A DNA stretch of 64,000 nucleotides from Bacteroidales bacterium (GTDB taxonomy: Bacteria; Bacteroidota; Bacteroidia; Bacteroidales; UBA932). The notes beneath the pieces are model-generated. The model had not been told where the DNA came from. It did not search any database and worked only from the letters and a program-made list of their open reading frames with translations. The stretch spans positions 1 to 64,000 of the forward strand of contig JAGBAO010000019.1 in the NCBI GenBank assembly GCA_017938925.1, given 5' to 3'. Numbering within the stretch: the stretch's first letter is position 1; the number at the start of each line of letters is the position of its first letter. A program made the translations under genes and the position numbers. Of this stretch, positions 26,259 to 35,375 are shown in pieces.

Positions 26259-27773
26259 CTATAAGTATCTATGCACTTCATGTCCCTCTACATGGATGGC
26301 AGTGAGCGGCCTTGCCGGGCAGAGGTTTTCGCAGGCACCGCATCCTATGCACCTTTCTTCGTTGACTGTCGGAATCATGAGCGAATCCTTGTTCTCAGGA
26401 TCCTTGCGAACCATCCTGATTGCGCCGGCAGGGCAATGGCGTGCGCAGTTTCCGCATTTTACCTCGTCGGTATTGACAACGCACAGGTCAAGGTCAATCA
26501 CGGCATGTCCGATCTGAATAGAAGATTTCTCCTCCACGCTCACCGGACGGATGGCTCCTGCCGGGCAGATTTCGGAACAGGTCGTGCACTCCGGACGGCA
26601 ATATCCGCGCTCGTATGACATCTGTGGCTGCATCAGGGTGTGCAGATTGGTCGATGGTCTGAGTACGTGATTCGGACAGGCGCTGACGCACAGCTGGCAG
26701 GCAACGCAGTGGTCCGAGAAGTTCTTCAGACTTAGTGAGCCGGCCGGAACTAGCGGAGTCAGTCTTTCCGGCTTGTCTGCACGGCTTATGGCTGCCAGTC
26801 CTCCGTCCACCTTCATGTCCTGGGCTTTGGCTGCGACTGCAGTTCCAGCAATGACGCCGGACACGAGGAACGCCCTTCTTCCCTGGTCTGCCTTTTCTTT
26901 CTGAACGGAGGCCTTGTCTTTCCCGGTGGCACCGGAAAAATCTTTAATCCATCTGAACCTGTATTTCACGGCTCCGTCCTTGCAGGTGTCGATGCAGTCC
27001 ATGCATGCCACGCAGCGGCTGTAGTCGATCTTATGCTCCTTCGTGTTGATACATGAGGCCTTGCAACGCTTTCCGCATAGTCCGCAGTCCCTGCATTTCT
27101 CAGTGTCAATCACTGGAGCAAACATGCTGTAGCGCGAAAAGACGCCAAGGATGCTTCCCACCGGGCAGACAGTGTTGCACCAGGTCCTTCCGTTTTTCCA
27201 TGCAAGCACTCCGATCACTACCAGGGTTACAACTGCGACAACAAATGTGGAGGCGGATCTGATCCACACGTCCACGCTGTAGAATGCATAACTGTCAGCT
27301 CTTTCCGCAATCCATGCGAGAAGGTTGTTACCCCATTGATATATAGGAGCGAACAGATTGGCTGCAATTCTGCCGTATGCGCTGTATGGGGCGATGAGAA
27401 GCACGACGGAGTGGGCTCCAAGTGCCAGACCTATGATGAAAAGCACGAGCAGAATGTATCTGAGCCAGTTTCTGGCAGGGGAATAGGTGAAGCGGAACCT
27501 GTCCTTCTTCCTGAACTTCCCCCTGATCCACGAGAAGATGTCCTGCATTATTCCCAGAGGACAGATCACTGAACAATAGATTCTGCCGAACACCAGGGTG
27601 AGGAGCACAAGTGCGGCAACCACTCCGAAGTTCACCGCGAGCACGGCAGGCAGAAACTGAACCTTGGCCATCCAGCCAAGCCAGGCATGGAGTGCCCCTG
27701 TGAAATCGAGGAACAGGAGTGTCACTCCGACAAAGAATATCGTTGCCAGAATGATTCGTGTTTTTCTAAGCAT
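26259..27773 (-). CDS. NapH/NapG-like membrane polyferredoxin with an internal twin-arginine segment
   Basis: This 504-residue protein begins with several transmembrane segments and the NapH-type motifs 'CSVICPLG' and 'CNTVCPVG', then 4Fe-4S sites near 'CRDCGLCGKRCKAS' and 'CVACMDCIDTC'. A twin-arginine sequence GRRAFLVSG (R299-R300) precedes a hydrophobic stretch. After it come four more cluster motifs ('CVACQLCVSACP', 'CTTCSEICP', 'CGNCARHCP', 'CIGCGACENLCP'), which look like a NapG/MauM ferredoxin. The order suggests a fused NapH-NapG unit that passes quinol electrons to an extracytoplasmic acceptor, most likely the neighbouring aldo/keto reductase. Confidence 0.85.
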   Translation of the reverse strand: MLRKTRIILATIFFVGVTLLFLDFTGALHAWLGWMAKVQFLPAVLAVNFGVVAALVLLTLVFGRIYCSVICPLGIMQDIFSWIRGKFRKKDRFRFTYSPARNWLRYILLVLFIIGLALGAHSVVLLIAPYSAYGRIAANLFAPIYQWGNNLLAWIAERADSYAFYSVDVWIRSASTFVVAVVTLVVIGVLAWKNGRTWCNTVCPVGSILGVFSRYSMFAPVIDTEKCRDCGLCGKRCKASCINTKEHKIDYSRCVACMDCIDTCKDGAVKYRFRWIKDFSGATGKDKASVQKEKADQGRRAFLVSGVIAGTAVAAKAQDMKVDGGLAAISRADKPERLTPLVPAGSLSLKNFSDHCVACQLCVSACPNHVLRPSTNLHTLMQPQMSYERGYCRPECTTCSEICPAGAIRPVSVEEKSSIQIGHAVIDLDLCVVNTDEVKCGNCARHCPAGAIRMVRKDPENKDSLMIPTVNEERCIGCGACENLCPARPLTAIHVEGHEVHRYL

Positions 27774-27787
27774 AATATTTAGGTGTG

Positions 27788-28765
27788 TTATTTTTCGTAT
27801 TTGTCCAAGGCCGCCCTCATCAGTTCTCTGCCGGCTTCTGATATTTCTCGGGCGTGAGCGTAATCGCTGATTTCGTCATATGCGTCAAACGGCATCTTCA
27901 CAAGTATGTCAGGCTTATGGATGTCTGCAGCAAGCTTTGACAGAGCGTGGTTCATTATGGAGAACGTGCGCGAGAGAATGCTGTAGTAGTTGTCTTCGAA
28001 AGCCAGTTCCGGCTCTGGATCACTGCTTTGAAGCTTATGTCTTATGACTTTCTGTCCTTGGGCTCCAGCCAGCTTCAGCTTGTCCATGAAGGTGAGTGAT
28101 GTATTGTTCCGGATAGCATTCATTACAGTCCTGGTTTCAAGCTCAAGTGCCTTGTCTTCTGCTGCCTTATCCTCCTCTTCCTGTGCTTCCCCTATTATGG
28201 TCGCTCTGATGGCGTCCACATCTATGTCGTTCACGTCGAAGGCAACAAGTATGTCATTCCCGTTTCGTATGACCTTATCAATAGGCATCGCATTCACGAT
28301 GCCACCATCCACCAATGTCCTGAATCCATATTTTACTGGTCTGAACAGTGACGGAATGGAAATGGAAGCCCTCACGGCGTCGAAAAGAGGACCGCGGTCG
28401 AAGATAACCTCCTCTCCGGTGTAGAGGTCAGCAGCAACTGCCCTATACGGAATCGGGAGGTCTTCGATATTGACATCAGGCACGATTTCCTTCAAAGCAT
28501 CGATGACCTTGTCTCCCTTCATGATATGGTTCTTGCTCAGTGAAAGGTCCATGAGGTCGAACACCTTCCAGGCATCGAGCGTGAACAGCCATTCCTTGAG
28601 TTCTTCCAGCTTTCCTGCAGCGTATATGCCGCCCACAAGAGAACCGATGGAAGTTCCTGCAACTGAAGTTATGTTATATCCCCGACTGATGAGTTCCTCA
28701 ATCGCTCCGATATATGCCCATCCCCGCGGCCCGCCGCTGGAAAGGACCAATGCTACATCTTTCAT
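27788..28765 (-). CDS. Patatin-like phospholipase
   Basis: The 325-residue protein starts at the ATG at 28765 (MKDVALVLSSGGPRGWAYIGAIEEL). It shows the oxyanion loop GGPRGWA, the serine hydrolase elbow GTSIG (catalytic Ser near residue 41) and the catalytic Asp in 'VDGGIVNAMPID'. These define a patatin-like lipid acyl hydrolase of the RssA/YlbK type. There is no signal peptide, so it is likely cytosolic or membrane-associated. The gene lies 14 nt upstream of the polyferredoxin start, so the three minus-strand genes may be one operon. Confidence 0.9.
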   Translation of the reverse strand: MKDVALVLSSGGPRGWAYIGAIEELISRGYNITSVAGTSIGSLVGGIYAAGKLEELKEWLFTLDAWKVFDLMDLSLSKNHIMKGDKVIDALKEIVPDVNIEDLPIPYRAVAADLYTGEEVIFDRGPLFDAVRASISIPSLFRPVKYGFRTLVDGGIVNAMPIDKVIRNGNDILVAFDVNDIDVDAIRATIIGEAQEEEDKAAEDKALELETRTVMNAIRNNTSLTFMDKLKLAGAQGQKVIRHKLQSSDPEPELAFEDNYYSILSRTFSIMNHALSKLAADIHKPDILVKMPFDAYDEISDYAHAREISEAGRELMRAALDKYEK

Positions 28766-28832
28766 GGCTGCTTCATTTCTAACGACAACAAATATAAAAA
28801 AAGTTATGGACAGACGTCCATAACTCATGCCG

Positions 28833-29558
28833 TTAATTCACCATCACGCAGCTGAAATATTCCTTGAACAGAGATTCGGCCTTCTGCAGCTGTTCCGGTG
28901 TGTTGGTCTTGGTGTCTTTCAGAGCATATTCCTGACCGAGCGTCTCGTATTTGTGGATTCCCAGGGTGTGATATGGAAGAATCTCCACCCTCTGTATCAT
29001 CCTGTAGTCCTTGAAATGCTCTCCCAGAGTCCTGATGTCTTCCTCGAAATCGCTTATTCCCGGAACCAGGACATATCTGAGCCAGAATGGTTTACCTGTG
29101 TCTTCAAGCCATTGTGCCGTCTTCAATGTCTGCGTGTTGCTCCTGCCAGTGAGGCTTTCGTGTCTTGCGGGATTTATCTGCTTGACATCGAGCAGGACCA
29201 GGTCTACTTCCTTGAGCAGTTCCTCTACTGCAGGATTCCAGACTCCTCCGTTTGTGTCGATGCATACGTTGATGCCCTCTTCATGCATACGCTTGACAAG
29301 CGGCAGAAGTTCCTTGGCCTGTGATGTCGGCTCACCTCCGGAGAATGTCACTCCTCCCTTCTTTCCGAAGAACGGCTTCTGGTTTACAGCCATCCTGACG
29401 ATGTCCTCTATTTCAGTCGGTTTACCTCCATCAAAGGAAATTGTATCTGGATTTGCGCAGTACAGGCAGCGGAATGGGCAGCCTTGAAGAAATACGACGA
29501 GCCTCAGTCCCGGCCCGTCGTATGTTCCCATTGATTCGTAAGAATGTACCTTTATCAT
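28833..29558 (-). CDS. pflA: Pyruvate formate-lyase activating enzyme
   Basis: This 241-residue radical SAM enzyme installs the glycyl radical on PflB under anaerobic conditions. The 4Fe-4S motif CxxxCxxC is present in 'GCPFRCLYCANPD' near residue 30, and 'TFSGGEPTSQ' follows, the SAM-binding GGE motif. Length and ending match the family. Its ATG overlaps the pflB stop codon by one base (TAATG), indicating tight translational coupling. Confidence 0.96.
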   Translation of the reverse strand: MIKVHSYESMGTYDGPGLRLVVFLQGCPFRCLYCANPDTISFDGGKPTEIEDIVRMAVNQKPFFGKKGGVTFSGGEPTSQAKELLPLVKRMHEEGINVCIDTNGGVWNPAVEELLKEVDLVLLDVKQINPARHESLTGRSNTQTLKTAQWLEDTGKPFWLRYVLVPGISDFEEDIRTLGEHFKDYRMIQRVEILPYHTLGIHKYETLGQEYALKDTKTNTPEQLQKAESLFKEYFSCVMVN

Positions 29559-31780
29559 TATAATGATTCGTGGAATGTTCTCGCGATTACTTCAAGCTGA
29601 TGCTCGCGGCTGAGCTTTGTGAAGTTCACAGCATATCCGGAAACTCGGATGGTAAGCTGAGGATACTTCTCAGGATGCTCCATCGCATCTTCAAGCATCT
29701 CCCTGTTGAGCACATTCACGTTGAGGTGGTGTGCACCCTTTGTGAAGTAGCCGTCCATCATTGTGATGAGGTTGTCGATCTTGTCCTCATCTGTAGGACC
29801 GAGTGACTTAGGCACGATAGAGAAGGTATTCGAAATACCGTCCTTGGCATCGTTGTAGTCGAGCTTCGCAACAGACGAAAGGGAAGCGATCGCTCCGTGG
29901 CTGTCACGTCCGTGCATAGGGTTTGCACCTGGTGCGAATGCCACACCCTTTGCCCTTCCGTCAGGAGTTGCACCTGTCTTCTTTCCGTACATCACGTTGG
30001 ATGTGATGGTGAGGAGTGAGAGGGTAGGTTCAGCATTCTTATATACCTTGTGTGAGCGGAGCTCAGTGTCGAAGAACTGAACGATCTCGCGTGCAAGTAC
30101 GTCCACTTTGTCGTCGTCGTTTCCGAACATAGGGAATTCTCCCTCGATGTCGAATCCTTCTGTAAGGCCTTCTGCGTTGCGACGTGCAGTCACCTTTGCG
30201 TGCTTGATTGCAGAGAGTGAGTCGGCTACGATTGAAAGACCTGCAACACCGTATGCAAGGTTGATGCTTGGGTTGGTGTCGATGAACGCCATCTGCGACT
30301 TCTCATAGTCATACTTGTCGTGCATGTAATGGATGATGTTCATTGTCTCGTTGTACACGCGTGCAACCTCGTGGAGCACCTTCTTGTAGTTCTCCATCAC
30401 CTCATTATAGTCGAGGACATCGCTCTGGAGAGGCTTGATTCCTTCTACCATCACGGTGCCGGTGTTCTCGCAACGTCCCTCGTTGAGGGCAAGGAGAAGT
30501 GCCTTTGCAAGGTTTGCTCGTGCTCCGAAGAACTGGATTGACTTACCGATAGCCTGATAAGATACGCAGCATGCGATACCGTAGTCGTCGCTGCCCCTGA
30601 CCTTACGCATGAGCGAGTCGTTCTCGTACTGAACTGAGCTTGTGTCGATTGAAACCTTTGCGCAGAACTGCTTGAATCCCTCTGGAAGTTCAGGATGCCA
30701 GAGCACTGTCATGTTAGGCTCCGGTGCAGGTCCGAGGTTGTAGAGAGTCTGGAGGAAACGGAACGAAGTCTTTGTGACCTTGCTCTTTCCACCTGTGAAA
30801 CGGCCTCCGATGGACTCGGTGATCCATGTAGGGTCTCCTGCGAAGATATCGTTGTATGATCCCATCCTGAGGTGACGCACCATTCTGAGCTTCATCACGA
30901 ACTGGTCGATGAGCTCCTGTGCGAATGTCTCGTCGATGATATTGTTCTCGAGGTCGTACTGGATGTAGATGTCAAGGAATGAAGAAACGTTTCCGAGTGA
31001 CATCGCAGCACCGTCCTGCTCCTTCACTGAAGCGAGGTATGCCATATATACCCACTGAACAGCCTCCTGTGCGCTAGTTGCAGGGCGGCTCAGGTCAAGC
31101 CCATAGTAGCTTCCCATGATCTTGATCTCGTTGAGAGCCTTGATCTGGTCTGCAACCTCCTCACGGAGAGTGATGCGTGAGCGGGTCATTGTTCCGGTGA
31201 GGCTTCTCAGATCCTCCTTCTTTGCCTCGATGAGCCTGTCCACTCCGTAGAGGGCAAGTCTTCTGTAGTCACCGATGATACGTCCGCGTGAGTAGTTGTC
31301 AGGAAGTCCTGTGAGGAATCCGAGTGACCTGTACTTACGGATCTCTTCGGTATATACATCAAACACTCCGTCGTTGTGTGTCTTGCGGTAGTGTGTGAAT
31401 ATCTTCTTTACCTCAGGGTCAAGCTCCACACCGTTCTCGATGCAGGCCTTCTCCACGACCTTCCAGCCTCCGAATGGCTTGATCGCCCTCTTGAGAAGTT
31501 CGTCAGTCTGGAGACCGACGATGAGCTCGTTCTCCCTGTCGATATATCCTGCTGCGTGTGAGGTGATTGTTGAAATGGTCTTTGCGTCGATTGAACGTAC
31601 GCCACCGTTGGCTCTTTCTTCCTCAAGAGCCTCGAGGCACTTGTTCCAGAGCTTCTTTGTGCGCTCTGTCGGTCCCTGAAGGAATGATGCGTCTCCTTCG
31701 TAAGGGGTGATGTTGTTGTAGACGAAATCAGCAACATCGATTCTGCGGCTCCATCTGCCGTCGTTGAATTTCTGATTCAT
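29558..31780 (-). CDS. pflB: Formate C-acetyltransferase (pyruvate formate-lyase)
   Basis: The 740-residue glycyl radical enzyme converts pyruvate and CoA to acetyl-CoA and formate. The active-site pair C404-C405 sits in GIACCVSYQ. The radical glycine is G715 in RVSGYAV near the C-terminus, matching the E. coli arrangement (C418-C419 and G734). The start at 31780 ([10 protein letters not shown]) is supported by the promoter at 31808-31837. It is the first gene of a two-gene operon with pflA and marks a fermentative anaerobe. Confidence 0.97.
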   Translation of the reverse strand: MNQKFNDGRWSRRIDVADFVYNNITPYEGDASFLQGPTERTKKLWNKCLEALEEERANGGVRSIDAKTISTITSHAAGYIDRENELIVGLQTDELLKRAIKPFGGWKVVEKACIENGVELDPEVKKIFTHYRKTHNDGVFDVYTEEIRKYRSLGFLTGLPDNYSRGRIIGDYRRLALYGVDRLIEAKKEDLRSLTGTMTRSRITLREEVADQIKALNEIKIMGSYYGLDLSRPATSAQEAVQWVYMAYLASVKEQDGAAMSLGNVSSFLDIYIQYDLENNIIDETFAQELIDQFVMKLRMVRHLRMGSYNDIFAGDPTWITESIGGRFTGGKSKVTKTSFRFLQTLYNLGPAPEPNMTVLWHPELPEGFKQFCAKVSIDTSSVQYENDSLMRKVRGSDDYGIACCVSYQAIGKSIQFFGARANLAKALLLALNEGRCENTGTVMVEGIKPLQSDVLDYNEVMENYKKVLHEVARVYNETMNIIHYMHDKYDYEKSQMAFIDTNPSINLAYGVAGLSIVADSLSAIKHAKVTARRNAEGLTEGFDIEGEFPMFGNDDDKVDVLAREIVQFFDTELRSHKVYKNAEPTLSLLTITSNVMYGKKTGATPDGRAKGVAFAPGANPMHGRDSHGAIASLSSVAKLDYNDAKDGISNTFSIVPKSLGPTDEDKIDNLITMMDGYFTKGAHHLNVNVLNREMLEDAMEHPEKYPQLTIRVSGYAVNFTKLSREHQLEVIARTFHESL

Positions 31781-31807
31781 ATTTTTATACACTTTCAATT
31801 TCGCCTG

Positions 31808-31837
31808 CAAAGATACCTTAAAAACAACAATTTGCAA
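31808..31837 (-). promoter_or_regulatory. Promoter of pflBA
   Basis: On the minus strand TATCTTTG (31808-31815) is a perfect -7 box, with TTG (31835-31837) 19 nt upstream. Further upstream two tandem copies of ATATTAACAAT lie at 31851-31872 and could bind an activator. Confidence 0.75.
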
Positions 31838-31956
31838 CCTTTGTAATATCATATTAACAATATATTAACAATATATTGTACGAAATTTGCCATTTTATTC
31901 AGCCGATATGTCAGATGTGTTTGGGATATGGGCTGTCAGATCGGTCAAATGATTTG

Positions 31957-32016
31957 AAACAGAACGGAAAACCCGTCTCTTCCCTCTGGCGGGAAACTGT
32001 CTTCCGTCCTGTTTTT
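31957..32016 (-). terminator. Terminator of ssb
   Basis: AAACAGAACGGAA (31957-31969) pairs with TTCCGTCCTGTTT (32002-32014) with one mismatch, around a GC-rich interior. It lies 21 nt beyond the ssb stop codon. Confidence 0.6.
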
Positions 32017-32036
32017 CCGCACATTCAATGAAAGGA

Positions 32037-32378
32037 CTATGAGATGTCCGTTCCGTCTTCGTCCACCACCCTCAGGCGGTTGGCCATCACTTCATAGAAC
32101 TGTCTGTCCGTGCCGTCGCTTCCTGCGAACTTCGTGCTCCTTATCCTGCCCGAAACATGCACTGTTGCACCTTTCTGGATCAGGTCCATGTCGTGTATGT
32201 CCTTTCCCTCCCAGGCTGCGATGTTGAACCATGTCGACTCGGAGACCGCATTGCCCTCTCTTGTCTTGTAAAGGATGTCTGTGATCAGTGAAAAGTTGAC
32301 CACCTTGCTTCCGTTGACTACATTTGATCTTACCGTGCCTACGCGGCCCTTCAGCTCGATCCTGTTGATGTACTCCAT
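32037..32378 (-). CDS. ssb: Single-stranded DNA-binding protein (short)
   Basis: The 113-residue protein is an OB-fold SSB, beginning 'MEYINRIELKGRVGTVRSNVV' and continuing 'VVNFSLITDILYK...STWFNIAAWEGKD...GATVHVSGRIRSTKFAGSDGTDRQFYEVMANRLRVV'. That covers the full DNA-binding domain. It lacks the glycine-rich linker and acidic C-terminal tip that recruit partner proteins in housekeeping SSB, so it looks like a secondary, short SSB. The start at 32378 was chosen because upstream codons are not family-like. It is monocistronic. Confidence 0.88.
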   Translation of the reverse strand: MEYINRIELKGRVGTVRSNVVNGSKVVNFSLITDILYKTREGNAVSESTWFNIAAWEGKDIHDMDLIQKGATVHVSGRIRSTKFAGSDGTDRQFYEVMANRLRVVDEDGTDIS

Positions 32379-32748
32379 AAGATTTTCTCTCTTTAATGAT
32401 GTTAGACTTACTTCCCCACATCTTATGCGCGCTTTTGTAGGTTGCTGCAAAGTAAAGTAAAAAAGATGCAGCTTCTGCGGCCTGAAGACATCTCCATGTC
32501 GACTTTTTCTTTTTTTTATTCAAATCTGTGCGTCGCAAGATTTTTTTTGAAGGACCAAAATAAATCTTGTAGCGTTAAAATAAATTTTAGTGTGGCAAAA
32601 ATTAATTTTAACCGCCGAGGAATGCTAAAAAAGAGAAAAATCTTGACTAAAAAAAAGAAATTTCGTCAATCGGATATTTGACTGTCAAAAGAACTTGAGG
32701 ATATTTGTCGTGTCTGAATGTGACGGCAGGATAATAAAACATGCGAGT
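32379..32748. other. AT-rich intergenic stretch, no gene seen
   Basis: About 370 nt of AT-rich sequence separate ssb from the zinc-ribbon gene. It has poly-A/T runs and a minus-strand TTACTTTG (32448-32455) that may be the ssb -7 box. No ORF with coding character or clear RNA structure was found. A TTG start at 32695 in frame with the next gene is possible but less likely. Confidence 0.4.
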
Positions 32749-33153
32749 ATGGAATACGTAAAGAATGATAAGAACGAGCCGGTGTGCCTGGAGTGCGGGG
32801 ACAGGATCATATACGGCAGGTCAGACAAGAAGTTCTGTTGTGAGGAGTGCAAGAGCAGGCATTATAACAATCTTGCAAAGGGCAGCAGGGCGTACCGGAG
32901 AAAGGTCATGAACCGCCTGTCCAGAAACTATCAGATTCTGGAACACCTGCTGAAGACCGGGGAGAAGTCTGCTGAGCTGGCGGATCTGATAGCGATAGGC
33001 TTTTCTCCGGATTCTGTGACAGGCTTCCATAAGAGCCGTTTCAGGAGTGATGAGTTCTGGTGTTTCGACATAAAATACAGAATGTCGGATTCGCGCATAC
33101 ATTCCATATCGAAAATACAGAATGTTTCGTTAACTTTGTCACTTGATTTGTAA
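32749..33153 (+). CDS. Zinc-ribbon protein of unknown function
   Basis: This 134-residue protein starts at the ATG at 32749 (MEYVKNDKNEPVCLECGDRI). It has a treble-clef or zinc-ribbon motif C-x2-C...C-C-x2-C ('CLECGDRIIYGRSDKKFCCEECKSRHYNN') within its first 45 residues. The rest is basic ('RAYRRKVMNRLSRNYQILEHLLKTGEKSAELADLIAIGF'), suggesting nucleic-acid binding. Similar hypothetical proteins occur in Bacteroidota, but no function is known to me. The next gene's promoter lies inside its last codons. Confidence 0.7.
   Translation: MEYVKNDKNEPVCLECGDRIIYGRSDKKFCCEECKSRHYNNLAKGSRAYRRKVMNRLSRNYQILEHLLKTGEKSAELADLIAIGFSPDSVTGFHKSRFRSDEFWCFDIKYRMSDSRIHSISKIQNVSLTLSLDL
33131..33138 (+). promoter_or_regulatory. 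-7 box of the M3 peptidase gene
   Basis: TAACTTTG is a perfect -7 box. It lies inside the 3' end of the zinc-ribbon gene, 41 nt before the peptidase ATG. No clear TTTG is seen at -33. Confidence 0.5.
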
Positions 33154-33178
33154 TGATTTTACCAATACATCAACGAAT

Positions 33179-35269
33179 ATGACAAAGAAACTACTCATTG
33201 CAGGCGCAGCGCTTGCACTTATCAGCAGTTGCAACATGAAGAATCCTCTTTTGACGGAGTCATCCGCACCTTTCGGGGCTCCCCAGTTCGACAAGATCCA
33301 GGACGAACACTACCTTCCGGCTTTCGAGGCAGGAATAGCAGAGGCGAAGGCAGAGATCGATGCCATTGTGGCGAATCCTGATGAACCGACTTTTGAAAAT
33401 ACGATCGAAGCCATGGAATATGCCGGCAAGACTCTTGATCAGGTGGCCGGTATCTTCTATAACCTCATGGAGGCCAATACCAATGACACGATGCAGGCAG
33501 TGGCCGAGCAGGTGTCACCGATGCTCACGGAGTACTCTATGTATGTGTCTCTGAACAATGACCTTTTCCAGAGGGTGAAGGCAGTCTATCAGAAGAAGGA
33601 TGAACTCGGCCTGGACAAGGATCAGCTCAAGCTTCTTGAGGACAACTACAAGAGCTTCGTACGCGGCGGTGCAAACCTCTCTGACGAGGACAAGGCTCTC
33701 TACAGCAAGTGGTCGGAGGAACTTTCTCTCGCAACACTCCAGTTCAGCAAGAACGTTCTTGCTGCGACAAACGCGTACACTCTCCATGTGACAGACAGTG
33801 CTGAGCTTGCAGGCCTTCCTGAATACGTGAAGACGATGGCTGCCGAGACTGCGAAGGAGAAAGGACTTGAAGGCTGGGCCTTCACCCTTCAGTATCCGAG
33901 CTTCAGCCCGTTCATGAAGTACAGCGAGAACCGTGAGCTCCGCAGGCAGCTCTGGACTGCATACAATTCAAGGGCTATAGGAGGCGAGAACGACAACACG
34001 GAGATCGTGAAGCAGATCGTGGATCTCAGAATCAAGATAGCGAATATCCTCGGATATGAGACATATGCTGACTATGCTCTTGAGGAGAGGATGGCAAAAA
34101 GCAGGACTACCGTGAACGAGTTCATCAAGAATCTCCTTGAGCCGTCTATGAAGTATGCGAAGAAGGATGTCGCTGACGTTCTTGCATATGCGAGGAAGAA
34201 CGGATTTGAGGACACCAAGCTCATGCCGTGGGACTTCTCTTATTGGTCAGAGCGTTACCAGGAGGCGGAATACGCACTCAATGCGGAGGAGCTTAAGCCT
34301 TATTTCCAGCTTGAAAGCTGCATCGATGCGGTGTTCGGACTTGCAAACCGTCTTTACGGAATCAACTTCAAGGAACTTGACGATGTTCCTGTATATCATG
34401 AGGATGTGAAGGTGTACGAGGTGACAGAGGCAGATGGAACCCATCTTGCCCTGTTCTATGCAGACTTCTTCCCTCGCGCAAGCAAGAGAGGCGGTGCATG
34501 GATGACAGAATTCCGTGGCCAGAGCATCAGGGACGGCAAGGAGTACAGGCCGTTCATCAGCATCGTATGCAACTTCACCAAGCCGACAGCAGATGCTCCT
34601 TCCCTTATAACACATGACGAGTTCACGACCTTCCTCCATGAGTTCGGCCACGCCCTCCACGGAATCTTCGCCCAGGGACGTTACGGCTCGCTCACAGGAA
34701 CAAGCGTTTCACGTGACTTTGTGGAGCTTCCTTCACAGATCATGGAGAACTGGGCATTCGAGCCGGAGTACCTGAACTCTTTTGCAAAGCACTATCAGAC
34801 CGGCGAGCCTATCCCTGCAGAACTTATTGAAAAGGTGGTTGCTGCAAAGAACTACCTCGCAGGTTACGGCCAGGTGCGTCAGCTTCATTTCGGATATCTC
34901 GACATGGCTTGGCACACTCTCAAGGAGGTTCCTGCCATGAGCACTCTCGAATTCGAACAGCAGACACTTGCTCCGTACGCAGTGATGCCTGCAGTGGATG
35001 GTACAGGCTTCTCGACTTCATTCTCTCACATCTTCTCAGGCGGATACAGTGCAGGATACTATTCATACAAGTGGGCGGAAGTTCTCGAGGCAGATGCCTT
35101 CTCACTCTTCAAGGAAAAGGGAATCTTCAACACAGAGGTGTCTTCGTCATTCCGTGAGAACATCCTGTCAAAGGGAGGCACAGAGGACGCTGATATCCTT
35201 TACCGTAACTTCCGTGGTCACGATCCTCAGCCTGAGGCTCTGATGAAGAAGCTCGGACTGACAAAATAA
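33179..35269 (+). CDS. dcp: M3 family peptidyl-dipeptidase (Dcp-like) lipoprotein
   Basis: The 696-residue peptidase has a lipoprotein signal (LLIAGAALALISSC, lipid Cys near 17), so it acts in the periplasm or on the inner face of the outer membrane. The zinc site HEFGH lies at H487-E488-H491, and the third ligand Glu is in 'DFVELPSQIMENW'. Domain order matches peptidyl-dipeptidase Dcp/oligopeptidase A (M3A), which trims dipeptides from oligopeptide C-termini. The start at 33179 gives the signal peptide; the upstream extension does not. It could process peptides from the SusCD-protease system (inference). Confidence 0.94.
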   Translation: MTKKLLIAGAALALISSCNMKNPLLTESSAPFGAPQFDKIQDEHYLPAFEAGIAEAKAEIDAIVANPDEPTFENTIEAMEYAGKTLDQVAGIFYNLMEANTNDTMQAVAEQVSPMLTEYSMYVSLNNDLFQRVKAVYQKKDELGLDKDQLKLLEDNYKSFVRGGANLSDEDKALYSKWSEELSLATLQFSKNVLAATNAYTLHVTDSAELAGLPEYVKTMAAETAKEKGLEGWAFTLQYPSFSPFMKYSENRELRRQLWTAYNSRAIGGENDNTEIVKQIVDLRIKIANILGYETYADYALEERMAKSRTTVNEFIKNLLEPSMKYAKKDVADVLAYARKNGFEDTKLMPWDFSYWSERYQEAEYALNAEELKPYFQLESCIDAVFGLANRLYGINFKELDDVPVYHEDVKVYEVTEADGTHLALFYADFFPRASKRGGAWMTEFRGQSIRDGKEYRPFISIVCNFTKPTADAPSLITHDEFTTFLHEFGHALHGIFAQGRYGSLTGTSVSRDFVELPSQIMENWAFEPEYLNSFAKHYQTGEPIPAELIEKVVAAKNYLAGYGQVRQLHFGYLDMAWHTLKEVPAMSTLEFEQQTLAPYAVMPAVDGTGFSTSFSHIFSGGYSAGYYSYKWAEVLEADAFSLFKEKGIFNTEVSSSFRENILSKGGTEDADILYRNFRGHDPQPEALMKKLGLTK

Positions 35270-35287
35270 AGTCAGTCACCTGTATAT

Positions 35288-35360
35288 ACAATATCCCCGT
35301 CAGTCGAAGGGCAGGAACGAAATGTTCACGGAATGCCTTTCTCCCTGACGGGGATATTGT
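35288..35360. terminator. Bidirectional terminator between dcp and the nucleoside transporter
   Basis: ACAATATCCCCGTCAG (35288-35303) is perfectly complementary to CTGACGGGGATATTGT (35345-35360) around a 41-nt interior. It is followed by TTTTGT. It lies between convergent genes. Confidence 0.75.
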
Positions 35361-35375
35361 TTTGTGAAGCTCGGA

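Noticed and set aside
32695..32748. N-terminal extension of the zinc-ribbon protein from TTG at 32695
   Set aside because: The TTG start is rare and the extra residues are not similar to the basic core; ATG at 32749 is preferred.
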